DNA from: JANSWY01 sp965267245
Lineage (GTDB): Bacteria > Bacteroidota > Bacteroidia > Cytophagales > Cyclobacteriaceae
Assembly: GCA_965267245.1 (NCBI GenBank)
Contig: OZ253939.1
Coordinates: 4,712,001-4,776,000 of the forward strand
Length of the DNA stretch: 64,000 nt
Direction of reading: 5' to 3'
Position 1 is the first letter of the stretch; every line of letters begins with the position of its first letter. Positions 28,028 to 35,789 of this stretch are shown here, piece after piece. Under the pieces are notes generated by a model. The model made no database searches. It saw nothing but the letters and a program-made list of their open reading frames with translations, and was not told the DNA's origin. A program made the position numbers and the translations under genes.

Positions 28028-28627
28028 ATGGTAGAAAAAATTAAAACCTTAATAGCCCGGGAGATTGAGGCCATTCAGAATATTCCTGTAGATGGTGAGA
28101 TATCAGCAGCGTTAGATCTGATCTATGAACAGGTGCACACCAAGCATGGTAAGCTCGTAATCAGTGGTATGGGAAAAGCGGGGCAAATTGGGTACAACAT
28201 CGCGACTACCTTCTCAAGTACAGGTACTCCGGCAGTTTTTTTACACCCTTCGGAAGCACAGCATGGTGATCTGGGTATTTTGCAGAAAAATGATGTGCTT
28301 TTACTAATATCCAATTCCGGCAAAACAAGAGAATTAATAGAATTGGTGCACTTGAGCAGAAGATTGTACAGTGGTATTCCAATTTTAACATTAACTGGTC
28401 ATCCTGAAAATGAATTGAGTAGCTTTTCCAATGCCGATATAAGTACAGGTAATCCAACTGAGATCTGCCCTTTGGGATTGACCCCTACAACAAGTACCAC
28501 TACTATGACTGTAATTGGTGATGTGATGGTAGCATTAATGATGGAAAAGATCAATTTTAGTAAAGAAGAATATGCCAAAAGGCACCACAGTGGTTATTTA
28601 GGCCAAAAAAGTAGAGGAGATGAATAA
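28028..28627 (+). CDS. kdsD: D-arabinose-5-phosphate isomerase (KpsF/GutQ type, SIS domain only)
   Basis: Converts ribulose-5-phosphate to arabinose-5-phosphate, the first step of Kdo synthesis for lipopolysaccharide. A single SIS domain is present with VISGMGKAGQIG, HPSEAQHGDLG and ISNSGKTRELIEL. At 199 residues it lacks the two C-terminal CBS domains of E. coli KdsD (328 aa), a known short form. The stop overlaps the kdsA start by 8 bp. Role is supported strongly by the kdsA-kdsC neighbours. Confidence 0.9.
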   Translation: MVEKIKTLIAREIEAIQNIPVDGEISAALDLIYEQVHTKHGKLVISGMGKAGQIGYNIATTFSSTGTPAVFLHPSEAQHGDLGILQKNDVLLLISNSGKTRELIELVHLSRRLYSGIPILTLTGHPENELSSFSNADISTGNPTEICPLGLTPTTSTTTMTVIGDVMVALMMEKINFSKEEYAKRHHSGYLGQKSRGDE

Positions 28628-29405
28628 ACTATTCTTAATAGCGGGCCCATGTGTGGTCGAGAATGAGAAAACACCATTAGAAATAGGTAAGAAGGTAAAA
28701 GCTTTATGCGACGAATTAGATATTGACTACATATTCAAAGCTTCCTACCGAAAAGCCAATCGTACCAAATTGGACAGCTTTACTGGGATAGGTGATACTG
28801 AAGCATTACAAATCATTAAAGGCACAGGGGAAGCCCTGGGAGTCCCTACCATATCTGATATTCATGAAAGTAATGAGGTAGAAGAGGTGGCAAAATATGT
28901 AGATTATCTGCAAATTCCGGCATTTCTTTGTCGGCAGACAGAATTATTGCTTGCAGCAGGCAATTCCGGTAGAGGAGTAAATATCAAAAAAGGCCAGTTT
29001 GTTTCCCCAGAAGCGATGAAATTCCCTCTCGAAAAGGTTCAGTCTACTGGTAATAATAAAGTTTGGCTCTGTGAGAGAGGGTTTACTTTTGGTTATAATA
29101 ACCTGATTGTAGATGCTACTGTTATCCCAAGATTGAAAGCTCATGGTGTGCCTGTTGTGATGGATTGCACGCACTCACTTCAGGAACCAAACAAAAGCGA
29201 AGGTATAAGCGGAGGAAATGCTGAGTTGATCGAAACGGTAGCTTTGTCTGCCACTGCTACTGGCGCTGATGGTTTATTCATTGAGACACACCCGGATCCT
29301 GCAAATGCAATGAGTGATGGCAAGTCAATGTTGCCTTTGGACAAGCTGGAAGGAGTATTAAGAAAAGTAGTTGCTATTAGAAAAGCTTTGTCACAATTCA
29401 ACTAA
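28620..29405 (+). CDS. kdsA: 3-deoxy-8-phosphooctulonate (Kdo8P) synthase
   Basis: Condenses arabinose-5-phosphate with PEP to Kdo-8-phosphate. The 261-residue TIM-barrel shows IAGPCVVEN at the start, FKASYRKANRTK, DIHE, QIPAFLCRQT, CERGFTFGYNNL, DCTHS and FIETHPDP. It is the middle gene of the kdsD-kdsA-kdsC operon. Cys in RGFTFGYNN-region context is ambiguous, so I do not assign it to the metal-dependent or metal-independent class. Confidence 0.95.
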   Translation: MNKLFLIAGPCVVENEKTPLEIGKKVKALCDELDIDYIFKASYRKANRTKLDSFTGIGDTEALQIIKGTGEALGVPTISDIHESNEVEEVAKYVDYLQIPAFLCRQTELLLAAGNSGRGVNIKKGQFVSPEAMKFPLEKVQSTGNNKVWLCERGFTFGYNNLIVDATVIPRLKAHGVPVVMDCTHSLQEPNKSEGISGGNAELIETVALSATATGADGLFIETHPDPANAMSDGKSMLPLDKLEGVLRKVVAIRKALSQFN

Positions 29406-29406
29406 C

Positions 29407-29904
29407 ATGACAGAACGATTACAGAACCTTAAAATGTTGCTTCTGGATGTAGATGGAACCCTAACTGATGGAGGCATTTACATTGACGAGAGAGGCAATC
29501 AATCAAAAAAATTTAATGTGAAGGATGGTTTAGGAATCAAGCTGGCCATGGACCATGGTGTTGATGTAGGGATCATTAGTCATAGTTCGTCAAGCGGAAT
29601 GATTGAAACCAGGGCGAAAATGCTGGGGATGACATTTTGTTATGTGGGTAAAGAACCCAAGCTGGAGGTTTTGAACAAGTGGTGTGAAGAAAATAACTGG
29701 CAAATCGATCAGGTAGGTTACATTGGAGACGATCTCACAGATATTCCTATAATGGAGGCTGTTGGGCTTTCTGCATGTCCTGCTGATGCTGTTAAACATG
29801 TAAAAGCTGTAGCTGATATTTTGTTACAATTTAACGGTGGTGAGGGATGTGTTCGTGAATTTGTTGATGAATTCCTGATTCCAGCGAAATCACAGAAAAA
29901 ATAA
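29407..29904 (+). CDS. kdsC: Kdo8P phosphatase (HAD)
   Basis: Removes phosphate from Kdo-8-phosphate. A 165-residue capless C0-type HAD protein with DVDGTLTDGGIY (nucleophile), ISHSSS in place of the more usual ITGRxS, Lys in KEPKLE and GDDLTDIPIM. The ATG at 29407 lies 1 bp after the kdsA stop. kdsB, needed to activate Kdo, is not in the window. Confidence 0.93.
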   Translation: MTERLQNLKMLLLDVDGTLTDGGIYIDERGNQSKKFNVKDGLGIKLAMDHGVDVGIISHSSSSGMIETRAKMLGMTFCYVGKEPKLEVLNKWCEENNWQIDQVGYIGDDLTDIPIMEAVGLSACPADAVKHVKAVADILLQFNGGEGCVREFVDEFLIPAKSQKK

Positions 29905-29934
29905 AATGAGGGCTCCAACAAAAAATGGAAGCCC
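29901..29934 (-). terminator. Probable terminator for the minus-strand secreted-protein gene
   Basis: On the minus strand GGGCTTCC pairs with GGAGCCC (one bulge) across a T-rich loop and is followed by a T-rich stretch running into the end of kdsC. It lies between convergent genes. Confidence 0.4.
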
Positions 29935-29956
29935 CCAAGTCTTAAAAAAAGAAGTA

Positions 29957-30319
29957 CTAAAAGATTTTATAAACCTTAGTATTACCTGATTCAAATAAAA
30001 AGTCAGCTTTTCTTTTCAAAAGGATATCAGCGGGATTTTTCATGTTCTCATATTCCTGAGAAGTTCCTGAAAATACCAATTGATCCTGTGCATTATAAAT
30101 TTCAATTGATTGGCTGGATGCCATTGTTTCAATATCAGCCATCGATAAATCAACATCTTCCAATTCTACAAGTATTTCGCTGATTGTAACTGAATCCACA
30201 GATTTGTTTAACTCCTTCTCTGGTTCAGCAGAAGCTGATAAACTTGTAATTGTCATTAATCCGATAACTGCCAATGCAGTAAAAAATGATTTCCTATTGT
30301 TGTTGTTTTGAGTTTTCAT
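29957..30319 (-). CDS. Small secreted protein under a sigma-54 promoter
   Basis: A 120-residue protein with a Sec signal peptide (KSFFTALAVIGLMTITSLSASA, cleavage near 32). The mature ~88 residues are acidic at first (ILVELEDVDLSMADIE) and end in a likely beta-rich segment. No lipobox, no recognised domain. It is notable for its promoter: a well-formed sigma-54 -24/-12 element 40 bp upstream and two upstream dyads in enhancer position. That implies activation by an NtrC-type regulator, so the protein may be part of an envelope or stress response. Confidence 0.7.
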   Translation of the reverse strand: MKTQNNNNRKSFFTALAVIGLMTITSLSASAEPEKELNKSVDSVTISEILVELEDVDLSMADIETMASSQSIEIYNAQDQLVFSGTSQEYENMKNPADILLKRKADFLFESGNTKVYKIF

Positions 30320-30358
30320 AATCCTAATTATTTTGAGTGACCTTGTGCCAGTATATTG

Positions 30359-30373
30359 GCGAAACCAGTGCCA
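30359..30373 (-). promoter_or_regulatory. Sigma-54 (-24/-12) promoter
   Basis: On the minus strand TGGCACTGGTTTCGC gives the invariant GG, ten bases, GC spacing, with a full TGGCAC -24 box and TCGC for the usual TTGC at -12. Transcription would start near 30348, leaving a leader of about 29 nt before the ATG at 30319. Confidence 0.7.
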
Positions 30374-30427
30374 AAAAACATAAAATATTGATAATCAAAA
30401 CATTAAATATAGGATTATCGGAAAAAG

Positions 30428-30465
30428 TGTATCGTTTTCGTACACAATTGTTCGCAAAAAGTACA
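30428..30465 (-). promoter_or_regulatory. Tandem dyad activator sites upstream of the sigma-54 promoter
   Basis: TGTATCGTTTTCGTACA (30428-30444) and TGTTCGCAAAAAGTACA (30449-30465) are two imperfect dyads of the form TGTAc-N7-gTACA, 21 bp apart and therefore on the same face of the helix. Their centres are about 88 and 109 bp upstream of the predicted start, the usual distance for bacterial enhancer-binding protein sites. Confidence 0.6.
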
Positions 30466-30558
30466 TTGTAACCTTTTTGTAGCCAGTGAGATTATGTTTT
30501 AGTCAGGATTATGTCTAACCTTTTTTGAGGATTTATTATCTCAAGAACTGATTATTTC

Positions 30559-30566
30559 TATTTTTG
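30559..30566 (+). promoter_or_regulatory. -7 promoter element of sucD
   Basis: TATTTTTG is an exact TAnnTTTG match 24 bp before the sucD ATG. No convincing -33 TTTG is seen at 19-20 bp. Confidence 0.5.
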
Positions 30567-30590
30567 CACCAAACTTAATCCAAGTAATAG

Positions 30591-31463
30591 ATGAGTGTTC
30601 TTGTAAATAAAGATTCAAAGATTATCGTACAGGGTTTTACTGGTTCAGAAGGTACCTTTCATGCTTCCCAAATGATTGAGTACGGAACCAATGTTGTTGG
30701 AGGTGTAACACCTGGAAAAGGTGGCCAAACACATCTTGACAAACCTGTTTTCAATACTGTTAAAGATGCCGTAGATACTACTGGTGCAGACGTTTCAATC
30801 ATATTTGTTCCACCTGCATTTGCCGCTGATGCCATTATGGAAGCTGCAGACGCTGGAATAAAGGTTATCATCACTATCACGGAAGGTATTCCTGTGAAGG
30901 ATATGATGAATGCAAAACCTTATGTGAAAAAGAAAGGTGCTGTTTTGGTAGGTCCTAACTGCCCTGGAGTAATCACTCCGGAAGAAGCCAAAGTAGGTAT
31001 TATGCCAGGCTTTGTTTTCAAGAAAGGGAAAGTTGGTATTGTAAGTAAGTCAGGAACACTTACTTATGAGGCAGCTGATCAGGTTGTAAAAGCTGGATTA
31101 GGTGTAACTACTGCTATTGGAATAGGTGGAGATCCAATTATCGGGACATCTACTAAAGAAGCAGTTGAAATGCTAATGGCTGATCCTGAGACAAAGGGTA
31201 TTGTCATGATCGGTGAGATTGGCGGTAACTATGAGGCCGAAGCAGCTAAATGGATCAAAGAGCAGGGAAATCCTAAACCAGTTGTAGGATTCATTGCAGG
31301 ACAAACAGCGCCTCCAGGTAGAAGAATGGGACATGCCGGAGCAATCATTGGTGGAGCAGACGATACAGCTGAGGCCAAAATGAAGATCATGGCTGAGTGT
31401 GGTCTGTATGTAGTGAAGTCTCCTGCTGATATTGGAGAGACCATGCTAAAAGCTTTGAGCTAA
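30591..31463 (+). CDS. sucD: Succinate-CoA ligase, alpha subunit
   Basis: TCA-cycle enzyme subunit that carries the phospho-histidine; works with SucC to interconvert succinyl-CoA and succinate with nucleotide triphosphate formation. At 290 residues it is full length: CoA-binding Rossmann domain with GFTGSEGTFHA and GGVTPGKGG, GPNCPGVI, and active-site His248 in GHAGAIIGG. sucC is not adjacent, as is common in Bacteroidota. A strong terminator follows. Confidence 0.96.
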   Translation: MSVLVNKDSKIIVQGFTGSEGTFHASQMIEYGTNVVGGVTPGKGGQTHLDKPVFNTVKDAVDTTGADVSIIFVPPAFAADAIMEAADAGIKVIITITEGIPVKDMMNAKPYVKKKGAVLVGPNCPGVITPEEAKVGIMPGFVFKKGKVGIVSKSGTLTYEAADQVVKAGLGVTTAIGIGGDPIIGTSTKEAVEMLMADPETKGIVMIGEIGGNYEAEAAKWIKEQGNPKPVVGFIAGQTAPPGRRMGHAGAIIGGADDTAEAKMKIMAECGLYVVKSPADIGETMLKALS

Positions 31464-31498
31464 GAAAGTAACAAAGTAACTCATAATATATGGATCAG

Positions 31499-31526
31499 GG
31501 ACCGGTTTGAAGCCGGTCCTTTTTTT
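31499..31526 (+). terminator. Intrinsic terminator after sucD
   Basis: GGACCGG / CCGGTCC stem with a 7-nt loop followed by seven Ts, 35 bp after the sucD stop. Confidence 0.85.
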
Positions 31527-31657
31527 GTGCAAAGTCATTCACCGATTAATATTGAACGATCACAGAAGCAAACGGATAGGTTATCGAGAAATTCTAAAAT
31601 GTTAAAATGAATAAATTAACTTAGATCAAGATTATTTCCTATTTCCGTAGCTGAAAA

Positions 31658-31690
31658 AGGCGATTGCTAAAATGTGATCGTCTTTTTTTT
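31658..31690 (+). terminator. Second terminator-like hairpin, owner unclear
   Basis: AGGCGAT (31658-31664) pairs with ATCGTCT (31677-31683, one G-U) and runs into eight Ts. It lies in the 435-bp space between sucD and hsp20, beyond the sucD terminator. No protein frame or clear promoter is seen in 31527-31657. It could end a small RNA or be a backup terminator; the rest of the space (31691-31898) shows only AT-rich sequence. Confidence 0.45.
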
Positions 31691-31898
31691 ATTTATACCG
31701 GCCCTTCATCTAGTCTCCCGACAATAATTCACTATAAACAAGTCATTATGTCAGTTAAATTTTGATTTCACCCGCTGATCATGTCATTATGGCGTGAAAA
31801 TCTCATTTTTTTGGATTGGCACAGAATTCGATCAGTAGCAGTTGAATTTGATTTACAAAAAAAAAACATAAGTGTTTAACCAAAAAAATATTAAAACG

Positions 31899-32330
31899 AT
31901 GAGCTTGATGAAATACAATCCAAGAGACTACAGACCGGTATCATTCAACAGTTTGATTGATAGGTTTTTTAACGATTCATTCGTATCAAATGAAACTGCT
32001 CCAAGTTTCACACCACAAGTAGACATTGCAGAAACTGATAAGAATTTTGAAATTCAGTTTGCAGTACCTGGTATGGACAAAAAGGACTTTCATATTGATA
32101 TCAATGATGGCGTGCTAACAGTAAGTGGAGAGAGAAAATTTGAGGAGACTAAGAAGGAGAAAAACTTTCATTCCGTAGAAAGTTACTTTGGAACATTCAA
32201 GAGGTCTTTCAAATTGCCAGAGAATGTGAAGGAAGAAAAAATTGAGGCGAAATATGAAAATGGCATTTTGATAGTGGATCTTCCAAAAAGCGAAGTGAAG
32301 AAAGAAATCAAAACTATTAGTATTAAGTAA
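31899..32330 (+). CDS. Hsp20/alpha-crystallin small heat-shock protein
   Basis: ATP-independent holdase chaperone of 143 residues. The alpha-crystallin domain spans about 35-130 with the VDIAETDKNFEIQFAVPGM start and the NGVL-type ENGILIVDLPK near the end, followed by a short C-terminal tail with the isoleucine motif region KTISIK. ATG 31899 is chosen; a GTG nine codons upstream keeps the frame but lacks support. A terminator follows. No CIRCE element was recognised upstream. Confidence 0.92.
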   Translation: MSLMKYNPRDYRPVSFNSLIDRFFNDSFVSNETAPSFTPQVDIAETDKNFEIQFAVPGMDKKDFHIDINDGVLTVSGERKFEETKKEKNFHSVESYFGTFKRSFKLPENVKEEKIEAKYENGILIVDLPKSEVKKEIKTISIK

Positions 32331-32353
32331 GCGTGAGTAAGTGTTGAGTTTTT

Positions 32354-32380
32354 AAGGCGGATGGAGATCCGCCTTTTTTG
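32354..32380 (+). terminator. Intrinsic terminator after hsp20
   Basis: Perfect 9-bp stem AAGGCGGAT / ATCCGCCTT with a GGAG loop and a T-run. Confidence 0.88.
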
Positions 32381-32475
32381 TTAAATGTTGTTAATGAAAA
32401 TATCTTTTGGAATAAGAATTGCGTTTCATGAACATAAGTCAACCAAACGCAGTATACTATAAAAACGGAAAAAGA

Positions 32476-33948
32476 ATGAGCAAGAAACAATTTATAGCAG
32501 GTATGATAATGGCTTCTTTTGTCGGGGCATCTATTGCTCTGGGAGGCTTTTATTTTCTAGGAGAGAAAGAAAAAGTGTATGTTCCATTCGAAAAGGATCA
32601 ACCGACAAAGTTGACCAATTATGCTGAGAATCCTGGGGAGATCATTGTGCCAGAGGGGCTGAACTTTATTCATGCAGCTGAAGTGACTACTCCGGCTGTG
32701 GTTCATATCAGGACTATTTACTCCGGATATAAAAAATCATCTCAAAATCCATCTTTTGAAGATTTCTTCAGAGATTACTTTGGGCAACCTGATCAGGGAA
32801 GGAACCCATCAAGAGGAGCCGGTTCCGGGGTGATCATGACTCCTGATGGTTATATCGTTACAAATAATCATGTAGTAGAGGGAGCCTCTGAAATTGAGGT
32901 GATGCTCAATGACAACCGCACATTTGAAGCTGAGGTTGTTGGCACAGATCCTACTACTGACCTGGCTCTTTTGAAAGTGGAGGCCCGGGAGTTGCCACAA
33001 ATCACATTTGGTAGTTCAGATAATCTGCGAATTGGTGAGTGGGTCCTGGCAGTTGGAAACCCGTTTGAATTCAGGTCTACCGTTACGGCAGGAATTGTAA
33101 GTGCTAAAGCCAGAAACCTTAATATCTTGAGAGATAACAATGGCTTGCAAATAGAATCATTTATTCAAACAGATGCAGCCGTAAATCCAGGAAATAGTGG
33201 TGGAGCGCTTGTCAATTTAAGAGGAGAGCTTGTAGGGATCAATACAGCAATAGCTACTCCTACAGGAACATTTGCAGGATATTCATTTGCAGTTCCGGCT
33301 ACTCTGGTGCAAAAAGTGGTGAATGACTTGAAGGAGTTTGGGGCAGTACAAAGAGCATTACTGGGGATCCGAATTGGCGATGTAGATGCAAACCTTGCTG
33401 AAAGAGAAGGATTGGACGTGCTGAAAGGAGTATATGTGAGCCAGGTAGGTGCAAACAGTGCTGCAGACGAGGCAGGAATTAAATCTGGTGATGTGATCAT
33501 CGCGATCAATGACCGTCCTGTAGATAATGTTTCGGAATTACAGGAACAGGTGGCGTTGAACCGTCCGGGAGATAAAGTGAATGTTACCTACGTAAGAGAT
33601 GGTAGCACAAAAGTGACCAGAGCAACATTAAAGAATGCTGAAGGAAATACAGAGATGGTGTTGGCATCCGCCAATGTTGAAATAGGTGGTGCAGAATTTG
33701 AGGAAGTATCAGAGGACCTGAAGAAGAAACTTGATTTGGAAGGTGGGGTAGCTGTTGCTGAGGTAACTGATGGAATATGGAAAGAAGCAGGTATCAAGCC
33801 CGGGTTCATTGTCACGAAAATAGATAAAAGACCAGTAGAGGATGTGGAATCTCTTTCCAGAGAGCTGGAGCGTACCTCAGGAGATGGAATACTGGTAGAA
33901 GGCGTTTATCCGGATGGTGAAAAAGCCTATTACGGCCTGGGGTGGTAA
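32476..33948 (+). CDS. DegP/HtrA-type periplasmic serine protease with two PDZ domains
   Basis: Envelope quality-control protease and chaperone. From ATG 32476: a membrane anchor or uncleaved signal (FIAGMIMASFVGASIALGGFYF, ~6-27), a trypsin-like domain with catalytic His132 (TNNHVVEGA), Asp162 (TTDLALLKV) and Ser241 (NPGNSGGAL), then PDZ1 (~300-395) and PDZ2 (~415-490). In-frame starts at 32419 (TTG) and 32428 (ATG) would extend it by up to 19 residues; I prefer 32476 because MSKKQF leads straight into the anchor. A promoter-like TTTG (32377) - 20 bp - TATCTTTTG (32401) precedes it. Its position after hsp20 groups two protein-stress genes. Confidence 0.9.
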   Translation: MSKKQFIAGMIMASFVGASIALGGFYFLGEKEKVYVPFEKDQPTKLTNYAENPGEIIVPEGLNFIHAAEVTTPAVVHIRTIYSGYKKSSQNPSFEDFFRDYFGQPDQGRNPSRGAGSGVIMTPDGYIVTNNHVVEGASEIEVMLNDNRTFEAEVVGTDPTTDLALLKVEARELPQITFGSSDNLRIGEWVLAVGNPFEFRSTVTAGIVSAKARNLNILRDNNGLQIESFIQTDAAVNPGNSGGALVNLRGELVGINTAIATPTGTFAGYSFAVPATLVQKVVNDLKEFGAVQRALLGIRIGDVDANLAEREGLDVLKGVYVSQVGANSAADEAGIKSGDVIIAINDRPVDNVSELQEQVALNRPGDKVNVTYVRDGSTKVTRATLKNAEGNTEMVLASANVEIGGAEFEEVSEDLKKKLDLEGGVAVAEVTDGIWKEAGIKPGFIVTKIDKRPVEDVESLSRELERTSGDGILVEGVYPDGEKAYYGLGW

Positions 33949-33990
33949 GCTGAGAAGATTTAAAATAGTGTAAGTAGTTTTTTCATTGAA

Positions 33991-34018
33991 GAGTCGCCTG
34001 AATTGGCGGCTCTTTTTG
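33991..34018 (+). terminator. Intrinsic terminator after htrA
   Basis: GAGTCGCC / GGCGGCTC stem (one G-U), 6-nt loop, then TTTTT, 43 bp after the stop. Confidence 0.8.
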
Positions 34019-34057
34019 TATATACAGGTCTGCTCACAATTATAATACAGGGTCAGG

Positions 34058-34088
34058 TTTGATGCTTTCATAGCATTGTATACTTTTG
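34058..34088 (+). promoter_or_regulatory. Consensus Bacteroidota promoter for the ALDH7 gene
   Basis: TTTG at 34058-34061, exactly 19 bp, then TACTTTTG at 34081-34088: both boxes match the TTTG / TAnnTTTG consensus fully. Transcription would start about 34094, roughly 22 bp before the ATG at 34116. Confidence 0.8.
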
Positions 34089-34115
34089 CGGCCAAACAAC
34101 ATTAAACGATTAATC

Positions 34116-35660
34116 ATGTCAGATCAATTTGGTATCAAAAAAGCGCTTCAGGCATTCGGAATTGAAGCGATCAACTCTGGTTCATCAACAGGAGCCAATT
34201 GGATAAAATCAGGAGGAGAAAAGATTGATTCTAACTCACCGGTAGACGGTTCACTGATTGCTTCAGTGGAGGCAGCTACTCAGGAAACTTATGAGGCTGT
34301 TATTCAAAAAGCTGATGAGGCATTCAAAGCCTGGAGACTCGTACCAGCACCAAAGAGAGGAGAAGTTGTTCGTCAAATTGGCGATGAATTAAGAATACAC
34401 AAAGAAGATCTTGGTAAACTCGTATCCTTTGAGATGGGTAAATCATACCAGGAAGGACTTGGGGAAGTACAGGAAATGATCGATATCTGTGATTTTGCAG
34501 TAGGTCTTTCAAGACAATTGTATGGATTGACAATGCACTCAGAAAGACCAGGTCACAGAATGTATGAGCAATACCACCCACTTGGAATTGTTGGGATCAT
34601 CTCAGCATTTAACTTTCCGGTAGCGGTATGGAGCTGGAATACTATGTTGGCATGGGTTTGTGGTGATTCATGTGTTTGGAAGCCATCTGAAAAAACACCA
34701 ATTACGGCCATAGCTTGTCAAAAAATTGTACAGCAGGTATTTGCAAAAAATGATGTTCCGGAAGGACTTAGTGGTTTGATTATTGGTGACTACCGAGTAG
34801 GTGAAATGTTATCCAATGACAAAAGAGTACCTCTAGTATCGGCTACCGGGTCTATCCGAATGGGCAAACTAGTAGGCGAAGCTGTTGGAAGAAGACTGGG
34901 AAGAGCATTGTTGGAGCTTGGAGGAAATAACGCTATCATCATGTCTAAAGATGCAGATGTAGAGATGTCATTGATCGGGGCTGTATTTGGTGCAGTGGGA
35001 ACTGCTGGTCAGAGATGCACATCTACGAGAAGGTTGATCATTCATGAAGACATTTTTGAGGATGTGAAAAACAAATTGGCAGGTGCCTATGGTCAGTTAA
35101 AGATTGGTAACCCACTGGATCAAAATAATCATGTTGGGCCTCTAATTGATACAATGGCTGTGGATGCATACACTAAAGCTATTGAAAAGATCAAAGAGGA
35201 AGGTGGAAAAGTTGTAGTAGAAGGTGGCGTTCTTGAAGGAGAAGGTTATGAGTCTGGATGCTATGTGAAACCAGCGATTTATGAAGTGGAGAATAGCTAT
35301 GCCATTGTACAACACGAAACTTTCGCGCCAATTTTATATTTGATCAAATATAAAGATATCGAAGAGGCTATCGCTATCCAGAATGATGTGCCACAAGGTC
35401 TATCAAGTGCCATAATGACCACCAATTTGAGAGAGTCAGAATTATTCCTTTCTCATGCTGGATCTGATTGTGGTATCGCCAATGTGAATATTGGAACATC
35501 GGGTGCTGAAATAGGTGGCGCTTTCGGTGGTGAAAAGGAAACCGGTGGTGGAAGAGAATCCGGATCTGATGCCTGGAAAGTATACATGAGAAGACAAACG
35601 AACACGATCAACTACACAACCGAGTTGCCATTGGCACAAGGAATTAAGTTCGAATTATAA
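34116..35660 (+). CDS. ALDH7-family aldehyde dehydrogenase (alpha-aminoadipic semialdehyde dehydrogenase type)
   Basis: A 514-residue NAD-dependent aldehyde dehydrogenase of the antiquitin/ALDH7 class, which oxidises alpha-aminoadipate-6-semialdehyde (or piperideine-6-carboxylate) in lysine breakdown. Features: AFNFPVAVWSWN, ELGGNNAI with base Glu267, TAGQRCTSTRR with catalytic Cys301, and the class-typical FGGEKETGGGRESGSDAWK near the C-terminus. ATG 34116 is used because it follows a perfect promoter; the frame extends 10 codons upstream through the promoter -7 box. No other lysine gene is adjacent, so the substrate rests on family alone. Confidence 0.9.
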   Translation: MSDQFGIKKALQAFGIEAINSGSSTGANWIKSGGEKIDSNSPVDGSLIASVEAATQETYEAVIQKADEAFKAWRLVPAPKRGEVVRQIGDELRIHKEDLGKLVSFEMGKSYQEGLGEVQEMIDICDFAVGLSRQLYGLTMHSERPGHRMYEQYHPLGIVGIISAFNFPVAVWSWNTMLAWVCGDSCVWKPSEKTPITAIACQKIVQQVFAKNDVPEGLSGLIIGDYRVGEMLSNDKRVPLVSATGSIRMGKLVGEAVGRRLGRALLELGGNNAIIMSKDADVEMSLIGAVFGAVGTAGQRCTSTRRLIIHEDIFEDVKNKLAGAYGQLKIGNPLDQNNHVGPLIDTMAVDAYTKAIEKIKEEGGKVVVEGGVLEGEGYESGCYVKPAIYEVENSYAIVQHETFAPILYLIKYKDIEEAIAIQNDVPQGLSSAIMTTNLRESELFLSHAGSDCGIANVNIGTSGAEIGGAFGGEKETGGGRESGSDAWKVYMRRQTNTINYTTELPLAQGIKFEL

Positions 35661-35680
35661 TAGGAATTAAAACATAGAGG

Positions 35681-35720
35681 AAGGCGTTTTGGGGTAACCT
35701 GAAACGCCTTTTATATTTTT
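35681..35720 (+). terminator. Intrinsic terminator after the ALDH7 gene
   Basis: AAGGCGTTT / AAACGCCTT 9-bp stem with a 12-nt loop, followed by a T-rich tract. Confidence 0.8.
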
Positions 35721-35789
35721 ATTCCCCCTCACGCTGTAACCGCGACGGAGACTGTGGCGTCCAATGGCCAAACTCAAAATATTCTCGTT

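Noticed and set aside
30345..30350. Second minus-strand TGGCAC close to the secreted-protein gene
   Set aside because: No GC at the required spacing; the copy at 30368-30373 fits correctly.
31817..31832. Sigma-54-like TGGCAC upstream of hsp20
   Set aside because: The -24 box matches but the invariant GC ten bases after GG is GA, and no upstream dyads are seen.
35731..35770. GC-rich stretch before the FtsX permease
   Set aside because: Tested for a sigma-54 or palindromic site (TGGCGTCCAATGGCCA); spacing and symmetry are poor.
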